Shown: positions 35,957 to 45,096, counted from the first letter of the stretch. The stretch is DNA of 64,000 nucleotides from Bacteroidia bacterium (GCA_020635905.1 JACJYV010000011.1:120253-184252), one strand, 5' to 3'. The notes: generated by a model not told the origin, from the sequence alone. Numbers and translations: made by a program.

Positions 35957-35987
35957 TTTGACAAATTAAACAAAATATTTACCTTTG
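35957..35987 (+). promoter_or_regulatory. Consensus promoter of the ECF sigma gene
   Basis: TTTG (35957-35960), a 19-base spacer and TACCTTTG (35980-35987), an exact Bacteroidota primary promoter. The sigma ATG follows at 36019. Confidence 0.8.
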
Positions 35988-36018
35988 ATTATATCAATTA
36001 CCGAAAGGGAGGTTCAAT

Positions 36019-36531
36019 ATGACAGCAATAGAATTTAACCACAGAATTGAAGGTCTCGCCCAATATCTCAGACCTTTTGCTTTGAAGCTCACACGTGATT
36101 CTGAGGAAGCCAATGACCTCATGCAGGAAACCATGGTGAAAGCCATCAGCAATAAAGATAAATTTACCGAAGGCACCAATCTGAAGGCCTGGATGTACAC
36201 CATCATGAAGAATACCTTCATCACGGCCTATCACCGCACCGTGCGCCGCAATACCTTTATTGATTCCACTGAAAACCTGCATTACCTCAACTCCTCGGGT
36301 CACGTCACTTCCAATTCAGCCGTTTCCAATTTCGTGCTGGACGATGTGGACGAAGCCGTGGACGAGCTCAAGGAAGAATACAGCGAGCCCTTTCTGATGC
36401 ACTTTAACGGGTTCAAATACCACGAGATTGCCGAAAAACTCGACATTCCAATTGGTACCGTGAAAAATCGCATTCACATTGCCCGCAAACTGCTGAAAGA
36501 AAGACTTGAAATGTACGCCTGGTCAAACTGA
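36019..36531 (+). CDS. ECF-type RNA polymerase sigma factor (170 aa)
   Basis: Group 4 sigma-70 factor with region 2 (FALKLTRDSEEANDLMQETMVKA, then NLKAWMYTIMKNTFI) and region 4 (MHFNGFKYHEIAEKLDIPIGTVKNRIHIARKLL), joined by a short linker. It directs RNA polymerase to a subset of promoters. No anti-sigma gene is adjacent. In many Bacteroidota an ECF sigma gene with this N-terminus neighbours a B12-binding MerR regulator and carotenoid genes; here only the regulator is present. It has its own consensus promoter and a strong terminator. Confidence 0.92.
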   Translation: MTAIEFNHRIEGLAQYLRPFALKLTRDSEEANDLMQETMVKAISNKDKFTEGTNLKAWMYTIMKNTFITAYHRTVRRNTFIDSTENLHYLNSSGHVTSNSAVSNFVLDDVDEAVDELKEEYSEPFLMHFNGFKYHEIAEKLDIPIGTVKNRIHIARKLLKERLEMYAWSN

Positions 36532-36553
36532 CCCTGAAGCATTTTAAATAAAA

Positions 36554-36585
36554 AAGGCTGCTCCGTTGAAGAGCAGCCTTTTTTT
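36554..36585. terminator. Bidirectional terminator between sigma and PKD cargo genes
   Basis: A perfect 10-base stem AAGGCTGCTC/GAGCAGCCTT (36554-36563 and 36571-36580) with a 7-base loop, a T-run to the right and an A-run to the left. It serves both convergent genes. Confidence 0.9.
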
Positions 36586-36601
36586 ATTGGGCCAATCAGC
36601 C

Positions 36602-38311
36602 TCAGTCCTTCACAAACTTCAGACTGGCATTGCCCTTGTCAGACAGAATCTGCACAAAGTACAGGCCTGCAGGAATATTTTCCAGATTGATTTTTTGTTC
36701 AAACCTGCCATTCAGGGTACCCAGCGATTTGGAAAGAAGGGTTTTACCCAGCACATCCCGGATCTGAAGATCGGCCTGTACGGCCTCAGCAATCTCCATC
36801 CGCAGCGACACAGACTGTCCTGCGGGATTGGGGAAAAGTTGGATTCCACGGAAAACCGTGTTTTCTTCGATCCCGATGGTGGTAACCGTAATCGTATCAC
36901 AAAACTGGTCTGAACCACAATTGTCCGTGAGGCTCACACAAACCGTGTACGAACCATCAGCAGCATAGGTATGGCTGGGGCTGGTCAGGGTGGAGGTGCT
37001 TCCGTCTCCAAAATCCCAACTGAAAGTGGGGCTGTTGGCGGTGCCTGCGGTATTGGTAAAGGTAACAGAGGTATTGACCGCCGACCAGGTAAAGCCAGCC
37101 GTATTGGGTGAGCAGGTAACGGTGATGCTGTTGCAGGCCGTATTGGTGCCGCAAGCGTCCGTCACGGTCAGACACACCGTGTAGGTGCCCGGGTTGGAGT
37201 AGGAATTGGTGGGGTTTTGCGAGGTGGAGGTATTTCCGTCCCCAAAATCCCAGGCCCAGGCCGAAACCGTGCCGCCCGAAGTAGAATTATCCGTGAAGCT
37301 GATCATGAGATCATTGGCTGAGGAGGTGAAAGAAGCCACTGGAGCATTGCAGGCCGAAACGGTTTTGCAGGCCGAATCTGTGCCGCAGGGGTCGGTGGAA
37401 GTGAGGCAAACGGTGTAATTTCCGGCCGCGGCATAGGTGTGGGAAGGATTTTGCTGGGTGGAAGTATTTCCATCCCCGAAATCCCAAAACCACGAAGTGG
37501 GTGAGCCCAGGGTCAGGTCCGTAAAGGAAACCGTCAGTTGGTTCACGGATTTGCTGAAATCAGCCGTGGGAACCGGGCAACCAATGGAGATCAAAGAGCA
37601 GGTGGTGTCCGCGCAATTTCCATTATCCGCAATGAGACAGCAGGTGTAATTGCCTGAACCAGAAGGATAAACGTGGCTGCCTGGATTTTGCAGGCTGGAA
37701 GTATTGCCGTCGCCAAAGTCCCATAACCAGGTTATGGAGCCGCTGGCGGTGGAGGTATTGGTGAAAGTGACCGTGTTGAGGCTGGCCGAACTAGTGAAGG
37801 AAGTCACAGGACTGTTGAACACCTTGAACGCAAGCTTGAAAATGGTCTGTCCGGACTGGACGCCCACAAAAGGAGCCGTGACCCAGGCAGTTACGGTGAC
37901 CACTACTGAGTCGTTGGGAGCGGTGGTGGTATCCGTGGGAGTACCAACCACGTTGGCGCAGCCCATGGCCGGGGTGGATGAGTTGGCCGGATAGTACATG
38001 TTATTGGAGGAATTCGGGGTAATGGTCACTCCCGTGGGGACGTTGGTAAAGCCATCCACCCTGAAAGAGTCAAAGGGAATGACAAACGTACCAAACGGGG
38101 GAGCCACCACGGTGGTATCCAGGGGAAACACAAACTGGATGACTTCGTCATAAGGCTGGCCTTTGCATCCTGAAGGAGCAGGATCCGGGTAAAATCCCAC
38201 ATTATTGGAAGGGGGATTTACCGTGCACTGGGCAACCAAAGTGTTGGGAATCAGGAAATTTATTCCCGTGAGAATGGCAAGAATTGTGAGAGATGATAAA
38301 AATTTCTTCAT
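36602..38311 (-). CDS. PKD-repeat T9SS cargo protein (569 aa)
   Basis: Secreted protein with a signal peptide (FLSSLTILAILTGINFLIPNTLVAQ). It has an N-terminal region of unknown fold to about residue 190, then four tandem PKD domains (each with a DFGDGNTS-type core and a Y.VCL strand) and a T9SS type A sorting domain (IQLFPNPAG ... GLYFVQILS). The N-terminal region (FYPDPAPSGCKGQPYDEVIQFVFP) resembles a putative-Ig-like domain found in other Bacteroidota secreted proteins. It is likely a surface protein, with PKD domains acting as spacers. The ligand is unknown. Confidence 0.88.
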   Translation of the reverse strand: MKKFLSSLTILAILTGINFLIPNTLVAQCTVNPPSNNVGFYPDPAPSGCKGQPYDEVIQFVFPLDTTVVAPPFGTFVIPFDSFRVDGFTNVPTGVTITPNSSNNMYYPANSSTPAMGCANVVGTPTDTTTAPNDSVVVTVTAWVTAPFVGVQSGQTIFKLAFKVFNSPVTSFTSSASLNTVTFTNTSTASGSITWLWDFGDGNTSSLQNPGSHVYPSGSGNYTCCLIADNGNCADTTCSLISIGCPVPTADFSKSVNQLTVSFTDLTLGSPTSWFWDFGDGNTSTQQNPSHTYAAAGNYTVCLTSTDPCGTDSACKTVSACNAPVASFTSSANDLMISFTDNSTSGGTVSAWAWDFGDGNTSTSQNPTNSYSNPGTYTVCLTVTDACGTNTACNSITVTCSPNTAGFTWSAVNTSVTFTNTAGTANSPTFSWDFGDGSTSTLTSPSHTYAADGSYTVCVSLTDNCGSDQFCDTITVTTIGIEENTVFRGIQLFPNPAGQSVSLRMEIAEAVQADLQIRDVLGKTLLSKSLGTLNGRFEQKINLENIPAGLYFVQILSDKGNASLKFVKD

Positions 38312-38454
38312 ATTTAAAAGCCTGATCGAGAGAAATTAGGTTGAATCGCTTTCAAAATAAGGAAAACAATTCATTTCCCAAATTTTGATTGAGGCGGCTA
38401 AAGCCAGAACAATTCCCTTTATTCAGTGGTTTTAGTGGGATAATTTCCGCAATT

Positions 38455-39645
38455 ATGTTGAGAATCGCTGTTATATCCATCCTGATCCTGACCCTCTTCC
38501 AGCAGACAATTCCGCTTTTTGCTCAGGGTTTTGCTGTGGGGCACCTTTCCTCCACCTTTACGGATTCCTCCCGTGCCAACCGGCCAGTCAAGGCTGAAAT
38601 CTATTATCCTGCAACCACCGCGGGTGAAAATGTGCCATTGGCGCCGGGCAAATTTCCCGTGCTGGTCTTTGGCCACGGCTTTGTCATGACCTGGACTGCC
38701 TACCAAAACCTGTGGACCGCGCTGGTTCCTGAAGGCTATGTGATGGTCTTTTCAGACACAGAAACGGGTTTCAGTCCCGATCACGGTACCTTTGGCCAGG
38801 ATCTGGCCTTTCTGGCCGATCAAATGCAGGCGGAAAATGGCCATGCCATTTCCCCCTTTTTCACCCATCTCACAGATTCCACTGCGGTCATGGGCCATTC
38901 TATGGGTGGCGGAGCCGCCTTTTTGGCGGTACAGCACAGCGCCCACATCCGGGCCCTGGCCACCCTGGCGCCTGCCGAAACCAATCCCTCGGCCGTCAGC
39001 GCAGCTGCGGCCATTCAGTTGCCCGCCCTGGTCTTTGCCGGCGGCAACGACTGTGTCACGCCCCCGGCTCAGCACACCGTTCCCATGTATAATGGGCTGA
39101 ATTCGTCCTGCAAAAGCTCGGTTTCTATCAAAGGAGGGGGCCATTGTTACTTTGCTGAGTATAATTTCAATTGCAATTTTGGCGAGCTCACCTGCTCGCC
39201 TCAACCCACCATAACCCGGGCCGATCAGCACCTGGTGGTGGAAAAGTACCTCATTCCCTGGCTGGATTTTTACCTGAAAGGCAGTTGCAGTGCGGGAAAT
39301 GATTTTCAGGCCAAGGTTGGGACAGAAACCGTCCATACCATATTGCAAAACTGCACCCTGGGTTGTACCAACCCAGTGGCTGGAGAGTTGCAGGGAAATT
39401 CCCTGATCTGGCTGCAAAATCCTGCCGAAGGCAGGCTGGTATTTCGTGGGGTTTCCCACGGGCGTGTGAACGGAAGGTTGATCATCTCAGATCTGGCTGG
39501 CAGGGAAATTTGGCATACAAATTTCAACCTGAGCGATGGCACTGAAGTAAAACTTCCCTCTGAAATCCAGGATGGAATGTATGTTGCTCTGCTGGAAACG
39601 GAAAATGGAACTTTTAGCCAAAAGGTTCTGGTGAAGAGAAGGTAG
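38455..39645 (+). CDS. T9SS-exported alpha/beta hydrolase, polyester-hydrolase/dienelactone-hydrolase-like
   Basis: A secreted serine hydrolase of 396 residues. The signal peptide (VISILILTLFQQTIPLFAQ) is followed by an alpha/beta-hydrolase fold with oxyanion motif FGHGFVMTW, nucleophile elbow GHSMGGG (Ser149), acid in FAGGNDCVTPP (Asp199) and histidine in KGGGHCYF (His230). Extra cysteines (CKSS, CYFAEYNFNCNFGELTC) may form disulfides. The C-terminus is a T9SS-type sorting domain. The motif set recalls PETase/cutinase-like and chlorophyllase-like enzymes; the true substrate is unproven. The frame opens at 38389, but the signal peptide places the start at 38455. Confidence 0.85.
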   Translation: MLRIAVISILILTLFQQTIPLFAQGFAVGHLSSTFTDSSRANRPVKAEIYYPATTAGENVPLAPGKFPVLVFGHGFVMTWTAYQNLWTALVPEGYVMVFSDTETGFSPDHGTFGQDLAFLADQMQAENGHAISPFFTHLTDSTAVMGHSMGGGAAFLAVQHSAHIRALATLAPAETNPSAVSAAAAIQLPALVFAGGNDCVTPPAQHTVPMYNGLNSSCKSSVSIKGGGHCYFAEYNFNCNFGELTCSPQPTITRADQHLVVEKYLIPWLDFYLKGSCSAGNDFQAKVGTETVHTILQNCTLGCTNPVAGELQGNSLIWLQNPAEGRLVFRGVSHGRVNGRLIISDLAGREIWHTNFNLSDGTEVKLPSEIQDGMYVALLETENGTFSQKVLVKRR

Positions 39646-39672
39646 AATCCCGATTTTCTGTAAATTGGTTGC

Positions 39673-40332
39673 ATGGAGGTTTATACAAACATGGAAAAGA
39701 TCAAGTCCATGGCCAGACTGGCCCGTGGATTTGTCATTGCCAACCTGGTTTATCATGCCATCATTTTGGTGGGCAATTTTATTAGCCTGGGTGGAATTCT
39801 CGGGATGGTGGGATTGGATTTTCATTCCTTTTATTATGTGGCGTTAGGCACCCTGGGCCTGGCTGGAATTTTTTTTCTGATCTGGCTGTATCGTGCCATG
39901 AACCAGCTCAGTCTTTTGGGGGTGGAAGGACTGGTGGTGACGCCCGGCTGGGCCGTGGGTAGTTATTTTGTACCCGTGATCAATTTTATCCTGCCCATTA
40001 CCTCCATGTCTCAACTCTGGCGGGGCAGTCAACCAGCAGGCACACACGACTCCTGGAAAGGACTCAAAACGCCTTCCTACATCAATACCTGGTGGATTTG
40101 CTACCTCATTGCCTGCTTCTTTCCTTACCTGCTTGGATTAGCTTACTCGGATTTGATGTGGGACAATAACTTTCAGTTGATCGGTTACCTTTACCAGGTT
40201 CCCCATGTACTTTTGCTGATTTCAGGTTATTTGCTGCTGAAACTGATGCAGGAGATTACCGCCAGTCAGGAGGAAATGCTGCTGGGATTTCGGGAGGGTG
40301 GTGCTCAGGGTCAAACTTCTGATGTTTTTTAA
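39673..40332 (+). CDS. DUF4328 membrane protein, copy 1 (219 aa)
   Basis: Multi-pass inner-membrane protein of unknown function. It has about six hydrophobic segments and the DUF4328 signature (VVTPGWAVGSYFVPVINFILPITSMSQLWRGS). The soluble tail ends QTSDVF. An alternative start MEKIKS at 39691 is equally plausible. Its stop is followed at once by the ATG of a related gene, forming a tandem pair. Confidence 0.8.
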   Translation: MEVYTNMEKIKSMARLARGFVIANLVYHAIILVGNFISLGGILGMVGLDFHSFYYVALGTLGLAGIFFLIWLYRAMNQLSLLGVEGLVVTPGWAVGSYFVPVINFILPITSMSQLWRGSQPAGTHDSWKGLKTPSYINTWWICYLIACFFPYLLGLAYSDLMWDNNFQLIGYLYQVPHVLLLISGYLLLKLMQEITASQEEMLLGFREGGAQGQTSDVF

Positions 40333-40956
40333 ATGAAAATCCGGGAAACCAACCTTTGGGGAAAAGCAACCATGGGCCTGATCGGCCTGAATATGCTGAT
40401 CACGGGGGTGATGCTTTTGGTCATCCATGCATTTCCCGTCCTTTTTCCCTGGTTGGATTTTCTTTGGCTTTCCTGGCCCAATGCGGCCCAATTGAGTTTT
40501 ATTGCTGCCGGCCTGATTTATCTGGTTTGGGTGGCTTCCGTATTGGGAAATTTGCGCTCCGCCGGGCTCAACCTGAAATATTCGCCGGGCTGGGCCATCA
40601 TGGTTCATATTATTCCCATCATCAATTTATATGAACCTCTGAAACTTGCCAGTTATTATTACAGCGCCAGCCTTTCCCTTTCCATGCGGGCCCAGGGAGA
40701 GCCCGACACCGTGAAATTGCCCGGCTTTATCCGCATGTGGTGGATCATGGGGCTCGCTTCCAGCTTTTTGCCGGTATTGAGCCCATTTCTGACCTTCATG
40801 GACGGTTTCGGGGTATTCTTCCAGTTTTTGGTGGCAGGCTTGCACCTGGCCTCTGCCTTTTACCTGATCAAAATCATCCGCGATGTAAATGGCTTTTTGT
40901 TGATTGGCAGTACCATCACCTCTTCAGGAGGACAATCAGGCGAAGAAGTCTTCTGA
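40333..40956 (+). CDS. DUF4328 membrane protein, copy 2 (207 aa)
   Basis: Paralogue of the preceding gene with the same topology and signature (LKYSPGWAIMVHIIPIINLYEPLKLASYY). The ATG directly abuts the previous stop codon, so the two are translated as a unit. The tail ends SGEEVF. Function unknown. Confidence 0.8.
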   Translation: MKIRETNLWGKATMGLIGLNMLITGVMLLVIHAFPVLFPWLDFLWLSWPNAAQLSFIAAGLIYLVWVASVLGNLRSAGLNLKYSPGWAIMVHIIPIINLYEPLKLASYYYSASLSLSMRAQGEPDTVKLPGFIRMWWIMGLASSFLPVLSPFLTFMDGFGVFFQFLVAGLHLASAFYLIKIIRDVNGFLLIGSTITSSGGQSGEEVF

Positions 40957-41043
40957 ATACAGTTTACAGGTCGCGGTTCACAAACAGTTTACGGTTTGCG
41001 GTTTACGGTTTTTGGGGAACTGTAAACTGAAAACTGTAAACCG

Positions 41044-41895
41044 TTAAGGTAACCCTTCTGCGGGTACACCCGCAGATTCGCCTGAGCCAGTGGATTTGGT
41101 CACGGCCAAAATTCCCACAAAATCTCCTCCTTCAAGGTTGGAAATGCCCAAGGCAGGCAGGTAAAATTTCGAAATGCCACCATCCAGATACAGCGCATTG
41201 GGGCAATCCAGTTCATCGCGAAACAGGGTGGCAAAATCATAGAAATTCACTGGTTTGCGGCTGATCGCGAAATGTATCTTGCCGTCAGGGCTGACGCCCA
41301 CCCCGCTGCGGATATACTTATTTTTGGAGCCTTTCTGAAAAGCTGGGTGCAACTCACCTTTGAGCACCAGCGCAGGACCACTTTGGGTGGCCAGCCGCAC
41401 TTTGGGATTCAATTCGGCAAAAGCCCCTGATTCCAGCACAGAAGCGCCATTCTCTCCCAAAAAGAAAACACCATTGGGCATCAGGTGAAAATTCCCTTTG
41501 CCATCCTTAAGGTTCAGAGGTGAAACCACCTGACCTTTTTCCACGTGCAAACCGCCGGGTGTGAGGTCGCTGGAGAAAATTCCCGCATTGGTGGCAAACA
41601 GCAGTTCCCGGCCTTCGGCCTCCATTTCAGCCTTCAGGTTGGCAAAATTGCTGAACCTTTTACCCCGCTGATCCTCCATGAAAAGGCTTAATCCCGCTTC
41701 CTCAGGCAGAAATCCAACAGTCACGAAATCCTGACCGTTGAAACGAATTTCCTGAGACAAAAGCCCGTCAGCATTATTCCTGACCTGTCTGGGGGGACGG
41801 TGCAAAAAAAGGAGGGGCAAGAGAATTCCTGCCACTAACAGATGAGGTATTAATCGTTGCACCTGGCTCACTTCATAAAAATACGAAAAAGCCAC
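41044..41895 (-). CDS. Phosphodiester glycosidase-family (NAGPA/DUF2233) protein (283 aa)
   Basis: Related to the phosphodiester glycosidase domain of the mammalian uncovering enzyme and its bacterial homologues. Key motifs are FATNAGIFSSDLTPGGLHVEKG, MPNGVFFL, TQSGPALV, SGVGVSPDGKIHFAIS and LYLDGGISKFYLP, all in family order. A hydrophobic N-terminus (LIPHLLVAGILLPLLFL) suggests export or anchoring. It may remove sugar phosphodiester caps from surface glycans, but the substrate is unknown. Just downstream of its stop is a set of near-repeated GGTTTACGG words. Confidence 0.85.
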   Translation of the reverse strand: MAFSYFYEVSQVQRLIPHLLVAGILLPLLFLHRPPRQVRNNADGLLSQEIRFNGQDFVTVGFLPEEAGLSLFMEDQRGKRFSNFANLKAEMEAEGRELLFATNAGIFSSDLTPGGLHVEKGQVVSPLNLKDGKGNFHLMPNGVFFLGENGASVLESGAFAELNPKVRLATQSGPALVLKGELHPAFQKGSKNKYIRSGVGVSPDGKIHFAISRKPVNFYDFATLFRDELDCPNALYLDGGISKFYLPALGISNLEGGDFVGILAVTKSTGSGESAGVPAEGLP

Positions 41896-42081
41896 AACCC
41901 GAAAAACAGATCAAGCACAATTCTGGCTCCAAAATCTGAGTTAATTTTTATATCTGCTTCATTTCTATTGTGGTAAGAAAATAAAATCCCGAAATATTTT
42001 TTTGTAGTGGGGATTCCTGTCATCAAATCTTATCTTTATGGCGAACGGCAATATTAAAAGAACAAGATTTGGAACATTAAA

Positions 42082-42462
42082 ATGAAATTTGAGAAATTTA
42101 GCCTTCTTGAGCTAATCAATGAGGTTATTGATCAGACAGATTTGCCGAAAACATACCAGATTAAAGTTCACACCACCCTTCCTCATCTGAAGGGCGACAG
42201 GGAGACTTTCAGGGTAAATTTTTCGGAATTATTTCTGAGCTTCGTCCGTCGCACCCGACGGGAGAAGGCCCGGGTGGAGATTTCTCACAAAATTGCGGAA
42301 CCTTATATCCTGATTATTATCACAGACGACGGAAATTGTCCGAAAGGATGGATGAATGATTTTCACGAAAATCTGCAAACCCCCTGGCTTGGTCTGGGCG
42401 CCAATCTGCTCATCTCCAGTGAAACGGATAAGTGCGAGGTAACCATTCGCTGGCCCAAGTAG
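42082..42462 (+). CDS. Stand-alone HATPase-like protein, degenerate (126 aa)
   Basis: The whole length resembles the ATPase domain of histidine kinases: FSLLELINEVIDQT (start), the LPHLKGDRETFRVNFSELF block that aligns to the N-box, and IIIITDDGNCPKGW near a G1-box. The N-box asparagine and the glycine-rich ATP lid are not seen, and there is no HisKA domain or sensor. It may be a regulatory or anti-sigma-like HATPase relic; the call is by resemblance only. It stands alone before the propeller gene. Confidence 0.5.
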   Translation: MKFEKFSLLELINEVIDQTDLPKTYQIKVHTTLPHLKGDRETFRVNFSELFLSFVRRTRREKARVEISHKIAEPYILIIITDDGNCPKGWMNDFHENLQTPWLGLGANLLISSETDKCEVTIRWPK

Positions 42463-42519
42463 TGGATTCGTTTCCTGCTGACACTTCTTCACGGGAACTT
42501 TTCTTAAATTCGCTTCAGT

Positions 42520-45096
42520 ATGAGAGAAAAATCCATTATTGCCGTAAGTCTGGTGTTGGCCGGGCTGGTATTTTGCCTGATTCTGCAAGCCAGATCAGGA
42601 ACCCGGTTGCTTCCCCGCCCTTTTGACACTCAGATCAGGTGGGTGTCTGAGGAAGATGAAGCCAAAGAGCAGGAGGAAAAGGCGGAATGGATCGAACAAA
42701 TGCACAAAGCCGCCCCTGGCGTCAACTGGCGACAACTGGACCAGCAAACCCGCGAGCAAAATTATGCCCGATTCTGCAATCTTCCCTCATCCGCCAAAAC
42801 AACCACCCTCGATACCCTGGCCAACGGCGCCCTGATTGGCTCCTGGTCACAACGCGGCAGCCGCAACGTCTCAGGACGGGTGGTGGTGGCCGATCTCGAC
42901 ACCCTCAATAACTTCCTTTATGCCGGCTCAGACGGGGGACAGGTCTGGCGGGGCAGTACTGACGGAAAAGGCTGGGTGCCCCTCAATGATCTGCTCAGAT
43001 TTCCCGGCCTGAAAATGGTGCGGGCCATTCCTTATAATGGTGGAACCCGCATCCTCGCGGCCTCGGGCGGCTCGGCAGTCTGGTATTCCGACGACAACGG
43101 CGGAAGCTGGCAAAAGGCTGGCGGTCTCACCAACATTGAATCCTGGGGCTACATCCGCCGCGCCATGGTGGCCGACGACTCGGCCCGTACTGTGTACGTG
43201 GTATCCCAGGAGTGGGATTTTGGCAACTGGGGTGCCACTTCCGGCCTGTATCGCTCCCTCGACAAGGGCGCCAATTTCTCCCTGCTGCGCAGGTTCCATG
43301 AAAATGATTACGGCAACGAACTCAACATGGACCTCTGGGTTTCCCGTTCGGGCGAAGCGCCTGCCTATTTCAAGGCCCACGATTCCATTTTCTCACTGAC
43401 CGCCACCACCAATCTTCAGTTTGAAGGCAAATTACCCTTCACCAACAAAGAAAATTCCCTCCTTTGCGGCACCCTGGCCGGAGGCGACACCACCTTATAT
43501 GTATATCACGACCAGGACATTTACAAATCCTCTGATGCGGGAAAAAACTGGAGTTTCATCAGCAATCTGGGCAAAAACCCGTTCTTTGCCACCAGCTTCA
43601 GTGCTTCCCTGACCGATGCTGCCAATATTTTCTTTGGCGATGTGGAGGCCTGGCGCAGTACTGACAGTGGCCTTACCTGGACCAAAACCAACGACTGGTA
43701 CACCTATTACGGGGCCGAAACCAACCAACTCCATGCCGACGTTCCCTTTATCCAGCCCATGTTTGACGGGAATGGAAATGAAATCACCTACATTGGCACG
43801 GATGGCGGCCTCTACGAATCCTACGATCATCTGGTCAGTGTCAACAACCTGGCCCTGCTGGATATGGCCTGCAGCCAGTATTACTCAGTTTATACCGACA
43901 AAAGCCTGCCCGACTATATCTACGCCGGGTCCCAGGATCAGGGCTTTCAGCGCTGCAAGCAGGATTCGGGCAATGTGCTCAGTTTTGATCAGCTGATCAG
44001 TGGGGATTACGGACACATCGTGTCCTCCGACGGCGGACAAAGCATCTGGATGGTATATCCCGGCTTCGCCGACTATTATTCCAATGCCCGCACGGGCTTC
44101 AGCACCGCCACCTGGAACTTCAACGGAGCCAATCATTTCTGGATTCCGCCCCTCATGGCCGATCCCTACTTTTCCAATCGGGTGTACATGGCTGGTGGCT
44201 ACACCACCAGCGGCTTTGGCTCTCACCTCATCAGTCTGAGGCATTTTGGGGGGAATATTACTGCCATAGAGGACCCCTTCAACTTCAAAGCGGCGGCCAA
44301 CGGCGGACAGATTTCGGCCATGGCCTACTCAGAAATCAACCGCGATGTCCGCTATGTCATGCTCGACAACGGCGCCTTTTTCTGGACCCTCGACAACATG
44401 GCCACCTGGACCCAGTCGCCCAATTTCCAGGGCCCGGGGGCCCATTATTTCTACGGGGCTGACATCGAAGCCAGCAAATCTGTGCTGGGCCGGGTCTTTA
44501 TTGCCGGGACCGGCTATTCCGATCCCGGGGTGTACATGAGCAAGGACCACGGCCTCAACTGGAAAGCCATCGACAACGGATTGCCCGGAACTCTGGTGCA
44601 CCAGATCGCCCTCAATACCGAGGAAACCCTGCTTTTTGCCGCGACCGAGGTCGGGCCTTATGTATATGTGATTGCCGACGATCAATGGTACCCCATGAGC
44701 AACGGCAAAGCTCCCGACCAAAACTACTGGACTATGGAGTACATTCCCAAGATCAACACGGTGCGCTTTGGCACTTATGGCCGCGGTATCTGGGACTTTG
44801 CCGTAACCTCGCAACCCGTGTCCCGCAGGGAGCCCATGGCCGAACAAAATCTGACTATTTTCCCCAATCCTGCCCACCAACAATTTGAGCTGAGTTTCAC
44901 CCGCGACCAGGGAGAGCAATTGGAAATCAGGTTGTGGGATATTTCGGGTAAAATGGTGCAATCCTGGCAAAAAATGGGAAATGCGGGGCAAAACAGAATC
45001 AAACTGGAAGTTTCTGGCCTACCTGCGGGCGTGTATCTGTGCGAAGTCGCTGGCCAGGGCTGGCACCAGACCGGGAAAATATGGTTGCAAAAATAA
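42520..45096 (+). CDS. Secreted BNR/sialidase-like beta-propeller T9SS cargo protein (858 aa)
   Basis: Exported protein with an N-terminal hydrophobic segment (IIAVSLVLAGLVFCLILQ). Residues about 100-760 consist of Asp-box/BNR-type repeats (YSDDNGGSW, YRSLDKGANF, YKSSDAGKNW, WRSTDSGLTW, YMSKDHGLNW), the mark of sialidase or Vps10-type propellers. The C-terminus is a T9SS type A sorting domain (LTIFPNPAHQ ... GVYLCEVAG). Sialidase catalytic residues were not identified, so a binding or scaffold role is as likely as catalysis. Its 3' end overlaps the metallophosphoesterase start by 16 bases, so the two are probably one operon. Confidence 0.87.
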   Translation: MREKSIIAVSLVLAGLVFCLILQARSGTRLLPRPFDTQIRWVSEEDEAKEQEEKAEWIEQMHKAAPGVNWRQLDQQTREQNYARFCNLPSSAKTTTLDTLANGALIGSWSQRGSRNVSGRVVVADLDTLNNFLYAGSDGGQVWRGSTDGKGWVPLNDLLRFPGLKMVRAIPYNGGTRILAASGGSAVWYSDDNGGSWQKAGGLTNIESWGYIRRAMVADDSARTVYVVSQEWDFGNWGATSGLYRSLDKGANFSLLRRFHENDYGNELNMDLWVSRSGEAPAYFKAHDSIFSLTATTNLQFEGKLPFTNKENSLLCGTLAGGDTTLYVYHDQDIYKSSDAGKNWSFISNLGKNPFFATSFSASLTDAANIFFGDVEAWRSTDSGLTWTKTNDWYTYYGAETNQLHADVPFIQPMFDGNGNEITYIGTDGGLYESYDHLVSVNNLALLDMACSQYYSVYTDKSLPDYIYAGSQDQGFQRCKQDSGNVLSFDQLISGDYGHIVSSDGGQSIWMVYPGFADYYSNARTGFSTATWNFNGANHFWIPPLMADPYFSNRVYMAGGYTTSGFGSHLISLRHFGGNITAIEDPFNFKAAANGGQISAMAYSEINRDVRYVMLDNGAFFWTLDNMATWTQSPNFQGPGAHYFYGADIEASKSVLGRVFIAGTGYSDPGVYMSKDHGLNWKAIDNGLPGTLVHQIALNTEETLLFAATEVGPYVYVIADDQWYPMSNGKAPDQNYWTMEYIPKINTVRFGTYGRGIWDFAVTSQPVSRREPMAEQNLTIFPNPAHQQFELSFTRDQGEQLEIRLWDISGKMVQSWQKMGNAGQNRIKLEVSGLPAGVYLCEVAGQGWHQTGKIWLQK

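Larger units (their letters stand above)
35665..36018. other. Intergenic region between MerR-type and sigma genes
   Basis: No gene is seen. It is AT-rich and carries the MerR gene's terminator at its start and a perfect promoter for the sigma gene at its end. In between (35760-35870) are several TTTAAAC/GTTTAA words that could bind a regulator such as the adjacent MerR protein; this is inference. Confidence 0.5.

Noticed and set aside
40965..41043. Near-repeated GGTTTACGG/CTGTAAAC words
   Set aside because: Can form a hairpin between convergent genes, but the stems are imperfect and there is no T-run; too weak to call a terminator or element.
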